Assembly: GCA_020636675.1 (NCBI GenBank) | Contig: JACJXK010000003.1 | Span: forward strand, 95,117-159,116 | Direction of reading: 5' to 3' | Length of the DNA: 64,000 nt | DNA from: Prevotellaceae bacterium | GTDB taxonomy: Bacteria > Bacteroidota > Bacteroidia > Bacteroidales > Paludibacteraceae | Shown here: positions 26,470-36,049 of the stretch, piece after piece | How the letters are laid out: each line of letters begins with the position of its first letter | Position numbering within the stretch: position 1 is the first letter of the stretch | Notes under the pieces: generated by a model | The model's input: the letters and a program-made list of their open reading frames with translations, nothing else | Database searches by the model: none | Told to the model about the DNA's origin: nothing | Position numbers and translations under genes: made by a program

Positions 26470-26782
26470 CCCCGACCGGCAGGAGGACGGAAATAATTGT
26501 CGTGTATGGTGCATTCCTCCGGAATGCGGTTGCCGATGCCTATTTCCCCCTCTACAAAGAGATAATGCCTATGGCATTTTGTCAAAATCGCCATAAGTTG
26601 TTTTTTACCGATTACTTATCAACATATAACGACATAATGATCAAATAAATAAAATCCATATTCCTTTCCTCTAATTATAGTTAGGACAAAGAGTTATCAA
26701 TTGCAGATAGAAGCATTGCAAAAATTCACCTACCGCCATTACTTTTAAATATATTTCGCTTTTAGGAATGGAAGTAAAATGT

Positions 26783-26790
26783 TAATTTTG
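26783..26790 (+). promoter_or_regulatory. Probable -7 element of the amidase-GT2-DUF4922 operon
   Basis: TAATTTTG matches TAnnTTTG, 33 bases before the ATG at 26824. A T-rich stretch (CGCTTTTAG, near 26758) sits about where a -33 box should be. Confidence 0.55.
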
Positions 26791-26823
26791 AAGTGATTTA
26801 TAGCGACTTTTCAATATCTACAA

Positions 26824-29800
26824 ATGAACAATATTTTAGTGCCAAACAATATACATAAAAAGGTAGCGGCAAGGGTCCTTTTTTTCATATTCATATTCGC
26901 CCTTCTTCCTGCCCACCAACTATATGCCCAGAAAATAGACCTCAACAAGATACTGGACCCTACAATACAAAATCTAAAGAAGGAGCATCCGCTACTGAGA
27001 TACAATATCATAAAGATAGAGAAATTCAACATTGATTTGGACAATGAAGAGGTATGCATCACACTAAACAAGATAACAGAAGGCATCCCCTTTCGAGAGG
27101 GCATAGTGAAAGCCCTATACGACAGCATACAGACTGCACTTCCGGAGCCGTTAAACACTTACAGACTGACTATAAAGGCATCCAAATATCCGATTGAAGA
27201 CTTAGTTCCAAATTACTACAGAAGCAGGAGAAGGATAGACAAACAACGGAATCCGAAGGAGTTGCCCGACGTAGAACCAATCATCACAAACAAAGACAAG
27301 CCTTACGAAATAACCAAAGGATTGGAGAACAAACATCTGGCGATATGGCCCAGCCACGGTTGGTATTTCGACCCGTCCCTGAACGTATGGCAATGGCAAC
27401 GCCCCTACCTCTTCGGCATCACGGAAGACACTTACACAATGAGCTATACGCTGCCGTTTCTGATTCCGATGCTAGAAAACGCGGGTGCCTACGTGTTCAC
27501 GCCAAGAGAGAGAGACACCCAGACAAACGAAGTCATTGTAGACAACGACACCATCAGCGCCGACAACCTCTATGTGGAGACGAACGGAACAAAATACAAA
27601 TGGAGCAATGGCGACACCACCGGATTCGCAGACAAGAAAAGCTACTATGTGGACGGAGAAAACCCTTTTGAGATGGGAACATACCGCCAGTGTGTCAGTA
27701 GAAAAGGCGGAGGTGCCATGATAGAATGGATTCCGGAGATTCCGGAAAAAGGAGATTATGCCGTCTATATATCCTACAAGACATTACCTAAAAGTACGGA
27801 AGACGCCCATTATACGATATTCCACACAGGAGGAAAGACAGAGATATCCGTAAACCAGACCATGGGTGGCGGCACTTGGATCTATTTGGGTACATTCAAC
27901 TTCAACAAAGGCAACAACCTAAATGGCAAAGTAAGACTAACAAACATGAGCCATGAGAATGGCAACATCGTGACCGCAGATGCCGTCCGTTTCGGCGGTG
28001 GCATAGGTAACATAGCCAGGACAAAAATCATCTCTCCAAAAAGCAAGGAGGTCGTGGAACCCCAAGCCAGCGGAAGACCAAGATACCTAGAAGGTGCCAG
28101 ATATTGGCTGCAATGGGCCGGCTACAACGACAGCATATACAACAGAAACAAAGGGAAGAGCGACTACAAAGACGATTATATGTGCCGTGGCGAATGGGTG
28201 AACGACCTTATCGGAGGTTCGGTGAAAGCACCTGAGAAACAAGGCAAAAACATTCCGATAGACATGGCCATGGGATTTCATACCGACGCCGGCATAATAA
28301 AAAGAGACACCATAATCGGAACACTCGGCATATACATGACAGGCAGCAACAACGGGATATACATGAACGGCCAGAAAAGGCTCACATCCAGAGATCTCAC
28401 CGACCTGATTATGACAGAGATAACCAAAGACATACGCCTGCACTTCAGAGACAATTGGAACAGACGAAAAATGACGGACCAATCCTACTACGAAGCCAGA
28501 GTACCGGAAGTCCCCACATTTTTATTGGAACTTCTCTCCCATCAAAACTTCGAAGACATGAAATATGGTCTCGACCCCAATTTTAGATTCGTAGTGAGCC
28601 GTTCCATATACAAAGGAATATTAAGATACATCTCGTCCCAGTATGGAACCGACTATGTGGTTCAACCGTTACCGGTGACCCACTTCTCTTCCGAATTTTA
28701 TAATAAGAAACGCCACGAAGTATATCTAAGTTGGAAGGAACAGACCGACTCGACGGAGACAACCGCCAGAGCAGACAAATATGTGGTCTATACAGCCATT
28801 GACGGAGGCGGGTTTGACAACGGAACCATCACAGAAGAGGAACATATCACCCTCCCCATCAATGAGGGCAAGATATATAGTTTCAAAGTAACGGCAGTCA
28901 ATGAGGGCGGCGAGAGTTTCCCTTCCGAAGTTTTATCCGTATGCAACATGCCAAACAATAAAAAAACGATTTTGATAGTCAACGGATTCAACAGGACCTC
29001 CGCTCCAGAATATTTCGAGAATGACGAATATGGAGGATTTCTCGACAAAGAGGACCAAGGAGTGCCTTATTTGGAAGACATCAGCTATACAGGTCCGCAA
29101 TACATTTTTAACAGACACAGCAAATACAAGACAAACACAAATGCCGGATTCGGAGCGTGCGACAACAATTTCGAAACCACAAAAATAGCTGGAAATACGT
29201 TTAACTTTCCTTTCGTTCACGGACAAGCGATCAAAGCTGCCGGCTATTCCTTCATCTCCACCAGCAAGAAGGCCCTTTCCGAAAACATGGTCTACACCAA
29301 AGATTACTTCTGCATGGATTTCATCCTCGGAGAAGAGAAAGAGTGTACCATCGGTAAGGAAAAGAAATTCCATATATTTGACGAGCCTACAAGAAAAGCG
29401 ATTTCCCTCTACTTGGAAAATGGAGGCAATCTGTTTCTCAGCGGAGCCTACATCGCATCTGACATCTGGAACCGGGACTCTATATGCGACAACGACGAGA
29501 TAGCATTTGCAGAAGAAACCCTAAAATATAGGCTGGCGCAAACAAAAGCAGGAACTGACGGCATACTGTCCAACTTCTTCTGCATTCAGAAAGAGTTTCA
29601 GAATAATTATACCTACTACACGACACTCAACACGGACAGATATGCAGTAGAATCGCCAGACGCATTGGAAGCCGTCAACGGTTCGTCGGAGATATTCACA
29701 TTCTCCAACAACCTAGCCGCCACCATCGCCTATAAAGGGAAATACAGAACACTAATATCAACCATACCATTTGAGACAATCATCACGGACGAAGCCAGAA

Positions 29801-29847
29801 CAGCTCTGATGAAGGAGATTCTGAACTTTTTCAGTAACAGATGGTAA
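26824..29847 (+). CDS. Exported amidase-like protein with golvesin-type and fibronectin-like domains
   Basis: Probably acts on peptidoglycan or another envelope polymer. There is a signal peptide (helix about residues 17-35, ending HQLYAQ). An amidase_3-like fold is spread over the chain: AIWPSHGWYFDPS (first metal His), IDMAMGFHTDAGI (second His) and PEVPTFLLELLSHQNFEDM (catalytic Glu and His). A golvesin/CBM-like beta domain is inserted (AVYISYKTLPKSTEDAHYTIFHTGGKTEISVNQTMGGGTWIYLGTFNF), and a fibronectin type III-like segment follows (HEVYLSWKEQTDSTE ... YSFKVTAVNEGGES). Relatives are often labelled xanthan lyase, which the sequence does not justify. 1007 residues. It is followed directly by the GT2 gene. 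Confidence 0.75.
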   Translation: MNNILVPNNIHKKVAARVLFFIFIFALLPAHQLYAQKIDLNKILDPTIQNLKKEHPLLRYNIIKIEKFNIDLDNEEVCITLNKITEGIPFREGIVKALYDSIQTALPEPLNTYRLTIKASKYPIEDLVPNYYRSRRRIDKQRNPKELPDVEPIITNKDKPYEITKGLENKHLAIWPSHGWYFDPSLNVWQWQRPYLFGITEDTYTMSYTLPFLIPMLENAGAYVFTPRERDTQTNEVIVDNDTISADNLYVETNGTKYKWSNGDTTGFADKKSYYVDGENPFEMGTYRQCVSRKGGGAMIEWIPEIPEKGDYAVYISYKTLPKSTEDAHYTIFHTGGKTEISVNQTMGGGTWIYLGTFNFNKGNNLNGKVRLTNMSHENGNIVTADAVRFGGGIGNIARTKIISPKSKEVVEPQASGRPRYLEGARYWLQWAGYNDSIYNRNKGKSDYKDDYMCRGEWVNDLIGGSVKAPEKQGKNIPIDMAMGFHTDAGIIKRDTIIGTLGIYMTGSNNGIYMNGQKRLTSRDLTDLIMTEITKDIRLHFRDNWNRRKMTDQSYYEARVPEVPTFLLELLSHQNFEDMKYGLDPNFRFVVSRSIYKGILRYISSQYGTDYVVQPLPVTHFSSEFYNKKRHEVYLSWKEQTDSTETTARADKYVVYTAIDGGGFDNGTITEEEHITLPINEGKIYSFKVTAVNEGGESFPSEVLSVCNMPNNKKTILIVNGFNRTSAPEYFENDEYGGFLDKEDQGVPYLEDISYTGPQYIFNRHSKYKTNTNAGFGACDNNFETTKIAGNTFNFPFVHGQAIKAAGYSFISTSKKALSENMVYTKDYFCMDFILGEEKECTIGKEKKFHIFDEPTRKAISLYLENGGNLFLSGAYIASDIWNRDSICDNDEIAFAEETLKYRLAQTKAGTDGILSNFFCIQKEFQNNYTYYTTLNTDRYAVESPDALEAVNGSSEIFTFSNNLAATIAYKGKYRTLISTIPFETIITDEARTALMKEILNFFSNRW

Positions 29848-29867
29848 CTAAAGACATTGGACAGCAA

Positions 29868-31328
29868 ATGAGAATAGATTGTTTTATTCCATACCTATCT
29901 GACGAAACAACGGGAAAGGTAGTGGCAACGCTCAGAGAGCAACCAGAAACCAACAACATCTACCTTCTTGTAAAAGAAGAGACGGCAAACGCAACCTTCG
30001 AATCGTGCAAGACACTAAAGATTGACAACATAGAAAGCAGCAACACGCTGCGTACCATCGCAGATGCCACGCATTCCGAATACATGTTGCTTTATACGAA
30101 AAGCACGGAACTCCATCTCGGACAAAAGGCGCTGCACAGACTTTTATCAGTGGGCAACGACTGCTCGGCTGGAATTGTTTATGCCGACCATTACCTTCAA
30201 AAGGAGGGGAAGACGGAAGCATCGCCTCTCATAGACTACCAGCTGGGCAGCGTCAGAGACGACTTCAACTTCGGTTCGCTGCTCGTTATAAACACAGCTG
30301 CAGTTAGGGAGGCTCTGGACAACAGAACCGAATTCCGATTTGCAGGACTTTACGACTTAAGATTGCAAATTTCCCGGAAACATCCGATTGTCCACATCAA
30401 TGAGTTCCTATATACCGACATAGAGAACGACAACCGCACCTCAGGCGAGAAACAGTTCGACTACGTCGACCCTAGAAACAGAGAGGTACAATTGGAGAAA
30501 GAGAACATCTGCACTGAACATCTGAAGAAGATAGGTGCCTATCTCGCTCCAAAATTCAAGAACATATCGTTCAACGAGCATGACTTCAAATACGAAGCAT
30601 CGGTCATCATTCCCGTAAAAAACAGGAACAAAACTATCGGCGACGCCATCAGTTCCGTTCTGAAACAGGAAACAGACTTCCGCTTTAATCTCATCATCAT
30701 CGACAACCATTCTACAGACGGCACCAGCGAGACGATTGACGAATGGGCAAGAAAGGACGACAAAATCATACACCTCATTCCCAAACGCTCCGATTTAGGG
30801 ATTGGCGGCTGTTGGAACGAAGGCATACACCATCCTTTGTGCGGAAAGTTTGCCATTCAGCTCGACAGTGACGACGTGTACAAAGACGCCAACACGATAA
30901 CATCCGTCGTAAAGGCATTCTACGAACAACGATGCGCCATGGTTATCGGATCTTACATGATTACCGACTTCCAAATGCGGATGATACCACCTGGTCTCAT
31001 CGACCATAAAGAGTGGACACCCGAAAATGGAAGAAACAACGCACTACGAATAAACGGATTGGGGGCACCAAGAGCATTCTACACTCCATTACTACGTGAG
31101 ATTGGTCTTCCCAACACCAGCTATGGAGAAGACTACGCCATCGGGTTGGCCATATCACGCCACTACCAGATTGGGCGCATCTACGACGTGCTCTATATGT
31201 GCCGCCGATGGGAGGGAAATTCAGACGCAGCCCTCGACATTCCAAAGGTAAACAAAAACAACCTCTATAAAGACAAAATCCGGACCATAGAAATCATGGC
31301 TCGACAGAAAATGAACGCAAAAAACTAG
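29868..31328 (+). CDS. Family 2 glycosyltransferase with N-terminal extra domain
   Basis: Transfers a sugar from a nucleotide donor. The start MRIDCFIPYLSDE at 29868 is preferred; an earlier in-frame ATG at 29841 would overlap the amidase stop. Residues about 1-235 form a degenerate GT-A-like or unknown domain (SVGNDCSAGIVYADHYLQKEG). The canonical GT2 part starts at SVIIPVKNRNKTIGDAISSVLKQ, with IIIDNHSTDGT, the DxD motif in IQLDSDDVY, and a catalytic region GLPNTSYGEDYAIGLAIS. No membrane helices are seen, so it works in the cytosol or at the membrane face. Confidence 0.85.
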   Translation: MRIDCFIPYLSDETTGKVVATLREQPETNNIYLLVKEETANATFESCKTLKIDNIESSNTLRTIADATHSEYMLLYTKSTELHLGQKALHRLLSVGNDCSAGIVYADHYLQKEGKTEASPLIDYQLGSVRDDFNFGSLLVINTAAVREALDNRTEFRFAGLYDLRLQISRKHPIVHINEFLYTDIENDNRTSGEKQFDYVDPRNREVQLEKENICTEHLKKIGAYLAPKFKNISFNEHDFKYEASVIIPVKNRNKTIGDAISSVLKQETDFRFNLIIIDNHSTDGTSETIDEWARKDDKIIHLIPKRSDLGIGGCWNEGIHHPLCGKFAIQLDSDDVYKDANTITSVVKAFYEQRCAMVIGSYMITDFQMRMIPPGLIDHKEWTPENGRNNALRINGLGAPRAFYTPLLREIGLPNTSYGEDYAIGLAISRHYQIGRIYDVLYMCRRWEGNSDAALDIPKVNKNNLYKDKIRTIEIMARQKMNAKN

Positions 31329-31341
31329 CAAACACAACCCC

Positions 31342-32235
31342 ATGATTACGACAGCCCAAGTAAAAGAACTATACGACAGCCAACTGAACGTCTGGCCTGA
31401 TTTCAGAAAAAGAGTAGAGCAACTGAAAGAGATAGAACTACGGACTTTCGATTTCGGAAAATACCAAATCAAGACCCAGTTTAATCCGGCAAGAGCCGTT
31501 TCCTCCAACGCCAAACTAGACAAAGCCTCCATCGCCAACCGTAAATGTTTCCTTTGCAAAGAAAACAGACCTGCGGTACAAAAGGGAGTGGCCATCAACG
31601 ATAGGTTCACCCTATTGGTCAATCCATTCCCCATCTTGGAAGAACACTTCACCATACCGCTCAACCAACACAGCGACCAGGAAATCAAGCCTTATATAGA
31701 AGACTTGCTTGACTTCTCCCATATAATGGAACAACACGTACTGCTCTATAACGGACCCCATTGCGGGGCTTCCGCCCCTGACCACATCCACTTCCAAGCC
31801 GTCAAGAAAGGACAACTTCCTTTTGAAAACGAATGGCAGAATCTGGATACGAAGATATTGTCCGAATGCAAATTCGGGAAAACCGAAGAAATACAGGACT
31901 TCGGTCGAAGGTGCATACACATCGAAGCTACGGACAAGGTGTCGGCAAAATCTTTTTTCCTGCAAATCTACACCCAATACCAGCTTAGAGAAGGCATGCA
32001 AGACGAACCAAAAATGAACATATTCTCTCTGTTCGAGGAAAAGAAGTGGCACCTTTTTATCTTTCCAAGAAAGACGCACCGCCCCACTCAATTCTACGCA
32101 GAAGGGACGGACTATAAGATGATAAGTCCGGGAGCCATCGACATAGCCGGCATTCTGGTACTACCCAGAAGGGAAGATTTCGACCAATTGGACAAAGAGA
32201 CCATCATCGACGTATTTAAGCAGGTGTCATTATAA
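31342..32235 (+). CDS. DUF4922 protein, HIT/GalT-like nucleotidyl transferase fold
   Basis: 297 residues. The central block CGASAPDHIHFQAVKKGQLP has a His-x-His-like triad resembling HIT and galactose-1-phosphate uridylyltransferase enzymes, and CFLCKENRP upstream looks like a metal-binding or nucleotide site. The DUF4922 family is known from Bacteroidota; its reaction is not settled to my knowledge, although phosphorylase or transferase activity on a nucleotide sugar is plausible. It lies 13 bp behind the GT2 gene, which makes a shared sugar-activation and transfer pathway an attractive guess. Confidence 0.7.
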   Translation: MITTAQVKELYDSQLNVWPDFRKRVEQLKEIELRTFDFGKYQIKTQFNPARAVSSNAKLDKASIANRKCFLCKENRPAVQKGVAINDRFTLLVNPFPILEEHFTIPLNQHSDQEIKPYIEDLLDFSHIMEQHVLLYNGPHCGASAPDHIHFQAVKKGQLPFENEWQNLDTKILSECKFGKTEEIQDFGRRCIHIEATDKVSAKSFFLQIYTQYQLREGMQDEPKMNIFSLFEEKKWHLFIFPRKTHRPTQFYAEGTDYKMISPGAIDIAGILVLPRREDFDQLDKETIIDVFKQVSL

Positions 32236-32597
32236 TGGCATCTGCCTACGGGTTGAGCAAAACAAAAAACATCGGAACTACATCCGAACGTCACAAAATC
32301 AGTCAGATAAAGAACAAATGGGACAAACATAGCGTTCTGAAAAAATTATGTCCATCTTGCAAATCCTGTCCAAAATCAGAAACAAACAACATCGGAATGG
32401 ATAATAGGCTCATTCCGTCGGAATTGCTTCTCTTCATTCCATCTTTTGCCAACAAATGCAGACTGATGTGAATATCTATGCAAGATACATTGAACCATAT
32501 TTTATTACGAACAAGGCAAACAGATCCATTTCTATCTTTTTATTCGTTTATTACGGATATTTTTTCTAAGTTTGTCCATAGATGATTAAGTTGCCAA
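32236..32597. other. Intergenic region upstream of the bifunctional nuclease
   Basis: About 360 bp. One plus-strand frame (32235-32471) is rich in Lys and Ser without family features and is not supported. The AT-rich right end holds the promoter of the nuclease gene. Confidence 0.45.
32567..32574 (+). promoter_or_regulatory. Probable -7 element of the bifunctional nuclease gene
   Basis: TAAGTTTG matches TAnnTTTG, 23 bases before the ATG at 32598. A TTTA at 32547-32550 is near the -33 position. Confidence 0.55.
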
Positions 32598-33167
32598 ATG
32601 ACAAAAAAGGAACTCACTATATTAGGTCTCACTACGGATAGAACCAGCCGTCAAGACTCCGACCATGAGTCATACTTGCTTCTGCTTCTGGAAAAGGAGA
32701 GCGGACTAAGACTTCCCGTCATCATCGGAACCAACGAGGCGCAAGCCATCATCATAGCAACAACAGACATACAACCGCCAAGGCCGTTCACTCACGACTC
32801 GTTCTACAACGTGATGGTCTGTTTCGGCATTGAGCTGAAAGAGGTTTATATCTATCAGGTGAAAAACGACATTTTCTACGCCGAGATGCAATGCGAACAG
32901 AATGGACAGACGCATAGGTTCGACACAAGGGCCTCTGACGCCATCGCCATGGCGTTACGGTTCAACGTCCCCATCTATACCAATGACAAAGTATTGGAAG
33001 CCGCAGGTGTAGCCCCTTTCAGAACAGAAGAGAATACGAAACGAGAAGAATCTCCTTCCGAAATAAAGACAGCTCTAGAAATCGCCATTAAGAATGAGGA
33101 TTACGAAACGGCGGCCATCTTACGTGACAAACTTAACAATCTAAAATCGAGAAACAAGCCGAATTGA
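32598..33167 (+). CDS. Bifunctional nuclease (BFN/DUF151) with C-terminal UVR motif
   Basis: 189 residues. The DUF151 domain (ESGLRLPVIIGTNEAQAIIIATTDIQPPRPFTHD, then FDTRASDAIAMALRFNVPIYT) has reported RNase/DNase activity in plants. A UvrB/UvrC-type motif at the C terminus (IKTALEIAIKNEDYETAAILRDKLNNLK, about 148-180) is typical of the Bacteroidota form. The role in the cell is not settled. Methylmalonyl-CoA epimerase follows after 50 bp on the same strand. Confidence 0.88.
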   Translation: MTKKELTILGLTTDRTSRQDSDHESYLLLLLEKESGLRLPVIIGTNEAQAIIIATTDIQPPRPFTHDSFYNVMVCFGIELKEVYIYQVKNDIFYAEMQCEQNGQTHRFDTRASDAIAMALRFNVPIYTNDKVLEAAGVAPFRTEENTKREESPSEIKTALEIAIKNEDYETAAILRDKLNNLKSRNKPN

Positions 33168-33217
33168 ACCGTCACAAACAACAACAACGTATCTAATAAC
33201 TATAAACAGATAGAAAT

Positions 33218-33628
33218 ATGAAAACGACACACATTGAACACATCGGCATCGCAGTAAAAAGCATCGATACCTCAAAATCTTACTACGAAGAGGTTCTCGG
33301 CATGGAATGCTATGCCGTGGAAGAGGTGCCCGACCAGAAAGTAAAGACGGCATTCTTCAAAATAGGGCAAACAAAAATAGAGCTACTGGAGGCCACCAGC
33401 GAAGAGAGCACCATCGCTAAGTTCATCGAGAAACGAGGAGAAGGCATCCACCATATAGCCTACGCAGTAGACAACGTGGCCGAGTGCTTGAAAGAGGCCG
33501 AAGCCAAAGGCATCCAACTAATAGACAAAACGCCTAGGAAAGGAGCCGACGGACTAAGCATTGCCTTCCTCCACCCAAAAGCAACAGGAGGCGTCCTTAC
33601 CGAACTCTGCCAACCTGCCGAAAAATAA
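33218..33628 (+). CDS. mce: Methylmalonyl-CoA epimerase
   Basis: Interconverts (R)- and (S)-methylmalonyl-CoA in the succinate-propionate route, the typical propionate pathway of gut Bacteroidales. 136 residues of the glyoxalase/VOC fold with metal ligands in THIEHIGIAVKS, GEGIHHIAYAV and GVLTELCQ, spaced as in known epimerases. The mutase genes are not nearby. Confidence 0.92.
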   Translation: MKTTHIEHIGIAVKSIDTSKSYYEEVLGMECYAVEEVPDQKVKTAFFKIGQTKIELLEATSEESTIAKFIEKRGEGIHHIAYAVDNVAECLKEAEAKGIQLIDKTPRKGADGLSIAFLHPKATGGVLTELCQPAEK

Positions 33629-33656
33629 GGGATGAATGTTTACCCCGGATAAGAAA

Positions 33657-33693
33657 ATGGGGGATGAGATGCCATGAGCATCTCATCCCCCAT
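33657..33693. terminator. Strong hairpin between mce and the ModF-like gene
   Basis: A 16-bp perfect stem (33657-33672 with 33678-33693; core GGGGGATGAGATGC) closes a five-base loop. It lies between two convergent stops, with T-rich tails (CCTTTCTAT on plus, TTTTCTTAT on minus). Confidence 0.85.
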
Positions 33694-33714
33694 CCTTTCT
33701 ATATGGCATTGCTA

Positions 33715-35214
33715 TCATCCCAACTTCTTCAGTTCAAAAAATTTATCGACGGCCGAAGGTATCTCTTCCCTTCTGTGCGTCACATAAATAAGAGATTTTC
33801 CCGGCTGCTCGCAAAACTTCTCTATCACCTGGCGGGCACGCTTCTTATGCGGAATGTCAAGCCCATGTAGAGGTTCGTCCAATATCAGCAAATCCGGATT
33901 TTTAACCATTGTACGGGCAAAAAGGACCAAACGCTGCTCACCTCCCGATATCTTCAAAAACGACTTGTCCGCCAAATAAGAGATGCCCAGCAACGCCATC
34001 CACTCATTGCAAAGGCGTTCCTGCTCTTCATTACACTTTCGGAACAAACCTATCGTATCAAAAAAGCCGGAACCTACAATCCTACTGCATGGCTGGTTCT
34101 CGTTAAAGAACAGATGCATCTCCGACGAGATATAGCCGATAGGACGTTTTATATCCCATATACTTTCGCCGGTACCCCTACGTTTATCAAAGATGGTGAT
34201 TTTTTGGGAATAGGCCTTCGGATTGTCACCCACCATCAGGCTCAACAAGGTAGACTTTCCTGCCCCATTCGGGCCTAGTAATGCCCACTTTTCCCCCTTT
34301 TTTATATCCCAATTCAGACGGTCAAATACCACCCTGTCCTTGTATGACAGATTTATATTTTCCAGACGGACAACCGAATCATACTGTTTGTATTCGACTA
34401 CAGACTCCGGCAACATGATATCATCCGAATATTCGGTCTGAGGTACAAGACAATCTTTAGAGGAGGCCAAAAATTCGGATTTAGTCATAGATGGACCATA
34501 CTTCAAATCTCTTACCGGCAGAACATGGGTCACACATTCCGGTATCTCGTTCAACGCAGGTACAAGGAATACCATTTGTTGGAATTTTGCCAATTCGGAG
34601 AAAAAAAGATTCAACTCGCCCATCATCTCCTTATCCAATCCGATGAACGGATTGTCAAAAATAAGCAGTTCCGGTTTCTGCATCAATACATTAGCTATCA
34701 GTACACGACGAAGTTCGCCAGACGAGAGCATGATAATATGCTTGTCAAGCAACGGCTCCAAGTTCAATTTAAGAGAAAGTGCTTTTTTCTCCTCCTCTTC
34801 CAAAGGAATGGAAGCCACCAAATCACGGACAGTCGGCGTCGTCTCGTTCTCCATGGCATGGAAACGTTGCTGATAATACATATTCTTATAATCGGCCAAA
34901 AGATAAGCCGACTCGAAACTCACCTTTTTGATCAGTTCCGTCGCATAATGCTTACCAGAGAGGCGAGCCTTCTCCTCCGACCAGAAGCCATATTTTATTT
35001 CACCATCGCGAACGGCATAACGACCACAAATAAAATCGGCAAGAAAAGTCTTACCGGCACCATTCAAACCAACAACCGCCCACTGCTCACTTCGTTTTAT
35101 ATCCCAATTGATAATGGAATTGAATTCCATTCCGTAAATTCTAGGACGGACATCCTTCATCTGAAGGAATAAATCACTATCTCCCATGCTTTCAATTTTT
35201 TTGCAAAGATACAA
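33715..35214 (-). CDS. Two-domain ABC ATPase, ModF-like
   Basis: 499 residues with two complete nucleotide-binding domains and no membrane segment. Domain 1: Walker A VGLNGAGKT, signature LSSGELRR, LLIFDNPF (Asn replaces the usual Glu after Asp). Domain 2: LLGPNGAGKST, ISGGEQRLVL, LLILDEPLHGLD. This is the layout of E. coli ModF, linked by name to molybdate, though its real function is not known. Such soluble double ABC proteins may act in translation or DNA rather than transport. The start may be MGDSDLF (35187) rather than 35214. Confidence 0.82.
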   Translation of the reverse strand: MYLCKKIESMGDSDLFLQMKDVRPRIYGMEFNSIINWDIKRSEQWAVVGLNGAGKTFLADFICGRYAVRDGEIKYGFWSEEKARLSGKHYATELIKKVSFESAYLLADYKNMYYQQRFHAMENETTPTVRDLVASIPLEEEEKKALSLKLNLEPLLDKHIIMLSSGELRRVLIANVLMQKPELLIFDNPFIGLDKEMMGELNLFFSELAKFQQMVFLVPALNEIPECVTHVLPVRDLKYGPSMTKSEFLASSKDCLVPQTEYSDDIMLPESVVEYKQYDSVVRLENINLSYKDRVVFDRLNWDIKKGEKWALLGPNGAGKSTLLSLMVGDNPKAYSQKITIFDKRRGTGESIWDIKRPIGYISSEMHLFFNENQPCSRIVGSGFFDTIGLFRKCNEEQERLCNEWMALLGISYLADKSFLKISGGEQRLVLFARTMVKNPDLLILDEPLHGLDIPHKKRARQVIEKFCEQPGKSLIYVTHRREEIPSAVDKFFELKKLG

Positions 35215-35226
35215 CTTAGTCTACAT

Positions 35227-35270
35227 TAAAAAATAACTTGTGACGATTTTGATGAAATGCCGTAGGCATT
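35227..35270. repeat. Dispersed intergenic repeat, type A, copy 2
   Basis: See 26075-26120. Here the block continues GATGAAATGCCGTAGGCATT, whose last part contains the small palindrome ATGCCGTAGGCAT. Confidence 0.55.
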
Positions 35271-35279
35271 AATAAATGG

Positions 35280-35317
35280 CATAAAAAAAGAGGAGAAGAC
35301 CGAAATCCTCTCCTCTT
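35280..35317 (-). terminator. Terminator of the outer-membrane barrel gene
   Basis: AAGAGGAGA (35288-35296) pairs with TCTCCTCTT (35309-35317); the minus strand then runs into seven T. It is 22 bp past the stop. Confidence 0.85.
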
Positions 35318-35339
35318 CCATTATATGTTTATTCAACAA

Positions 35340-35930
35340 TTAGAAATCATAACCCAAAGTAAATGAAATCAAACTTGTTGTTGCTTTAACATAGCTATTA
35401 TCGCTGATGTCAGTCAAGCCTAAATCATAACCAACAGTTGCTGAGAATGCAGAGAATTGGGCTCCTGCTGCGAATCTCAAACCACCATCAAATCTCTTAT
35501 AGATATCCTTATCAAATGACTTAACATCATCACCGCACTCTCCAAAAAGACCAATTGCAGCATAAGGACCAGCTTGTACATTAATACCAAATGCATCGTT
35601 GATATTGAAACGATAGCTAGCCAATACAGGAACCTCCAAATAATACAAATTGACATTAGAAGAAGAAGAATGAGATTCTGCATTTGCACAACCTTTTCTT
35701 GTAAAATAAAGACCTGGCTCCAAATAGAAGTTGTTAGTGAAAGCATAATCTCCAACTACACCAACATGGAAATTGAAGAGGTTATCTGAATTTTTCACGT
35801 CACCACCCATATTAGCCAAACCAACTCCGGCTCTTGCTCCGAAGCTCAAATTTCCAGCCTCTAAACCTTGTGCATTTGCACCAAAAACAAGTCCTAAAAA
35901 CAGGACAACCACAGAAAAAATACGTTTCAT
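35340..35930 (-). CDS. Outer-membrane beta-barrel protein
   Basis: 196 residues from MKRIFSVVVLFLGLVFGANAQ at 35930, chosen because it starts a clear signal peptide; a longer frame from 36041 runs through the promoter and is rejected. The mature part shows alternating strands (LSFGARAGVGLANMG, FHVGVVGDYAFTNNFYLEPGLYFTRKG, YYLEVPVLASYRF, INVQAGPYAAIGLF, LRFAAGAQFSAFSATVGYDLGLTDIS) and ends LISFTLGYDF with terminal Phe, as expected for Bam-inserted barrels of the PorT/OMP_b-brl group. No ligand is suggested. Confidence 0.85.
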   Translation of the reverse strand: MKRIFSVVVLFLGLVFGANAQGLEAGNLSFGARAGVGLANMGGDVKNSDNLFNFHVGVVGDYAFTNNFYLEPGLYFTRKGCANAESHSSSSNVNLYYLEVPVLASYRFNINDAFGINVQAGPYAAIGLFGECGDDVKSFDKDIYKRFDGGLRFAAGAQFSAFSATVGYDLGLTDISDNSYVKATTSLISFTLGYDF

Positions 35931-35984
35931 AAAATAAATTATTATAGTTAAACAAATAAATCCAAAGACAATTATTTCACGCCG

Positions 35985-36018
35985 CAAAATTAGTAAATGT
36001 TTCAATACGGTGCACCAA
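35985..36018 (-). promoter_or_regulatory. Promoter of the outer-membrane barrel gene
   Basis: The minus strand has TTTG (36015-36018) and TAATTTTG (35985-35992) separated by 22 bases, close to the Bacteroides consensus TTTG-N19-21-TAnnTTTG. The -7 element lies 55 bases before the ATG. Confidence 0.55.
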
Positions 36019-36049
36019 AAACGTGTATTTTTTTTCCACACATTGTATT

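Larger units (their letters stand above)
26051..26782. other. Long intergenic region with dispersed repeats
   Basis: About 730 bp between the pseudouridine synthase and the amidase-like gene. No coding frame is convincing; short frames on both strands (26283-26594, 26376-26648) overlap a repeat and lack family features. It holds two repeat blocks that recur elsewhere in the window (26075-26120 and 26366-26469) and a branched hairpin candidate (ACGGC near 26205 with GCCGTTTTT near 26261) that may end transcription of the upstream gene. Confidence 0.5.

Noticed and set aside
26283..26594. Minus-strand 103-residue frame in the intergenic region before the amidase gene
   Set aside because: Overlaps a dispersed repeat and an opposite frame of equal quality; no family features.
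32235..32471. 78-residue frame after the DUF4922 gene
   Set aside because: Overlaps the previous stop, has random-looking Lys/Ser-rich content and no relation to known families.
35931..36041. Extended N terminus of the outer-membrane barrel protein
   Set aside because: The extension runs through the promoter and puts the signal peptide internally; the start at 35930 is consistent with export.
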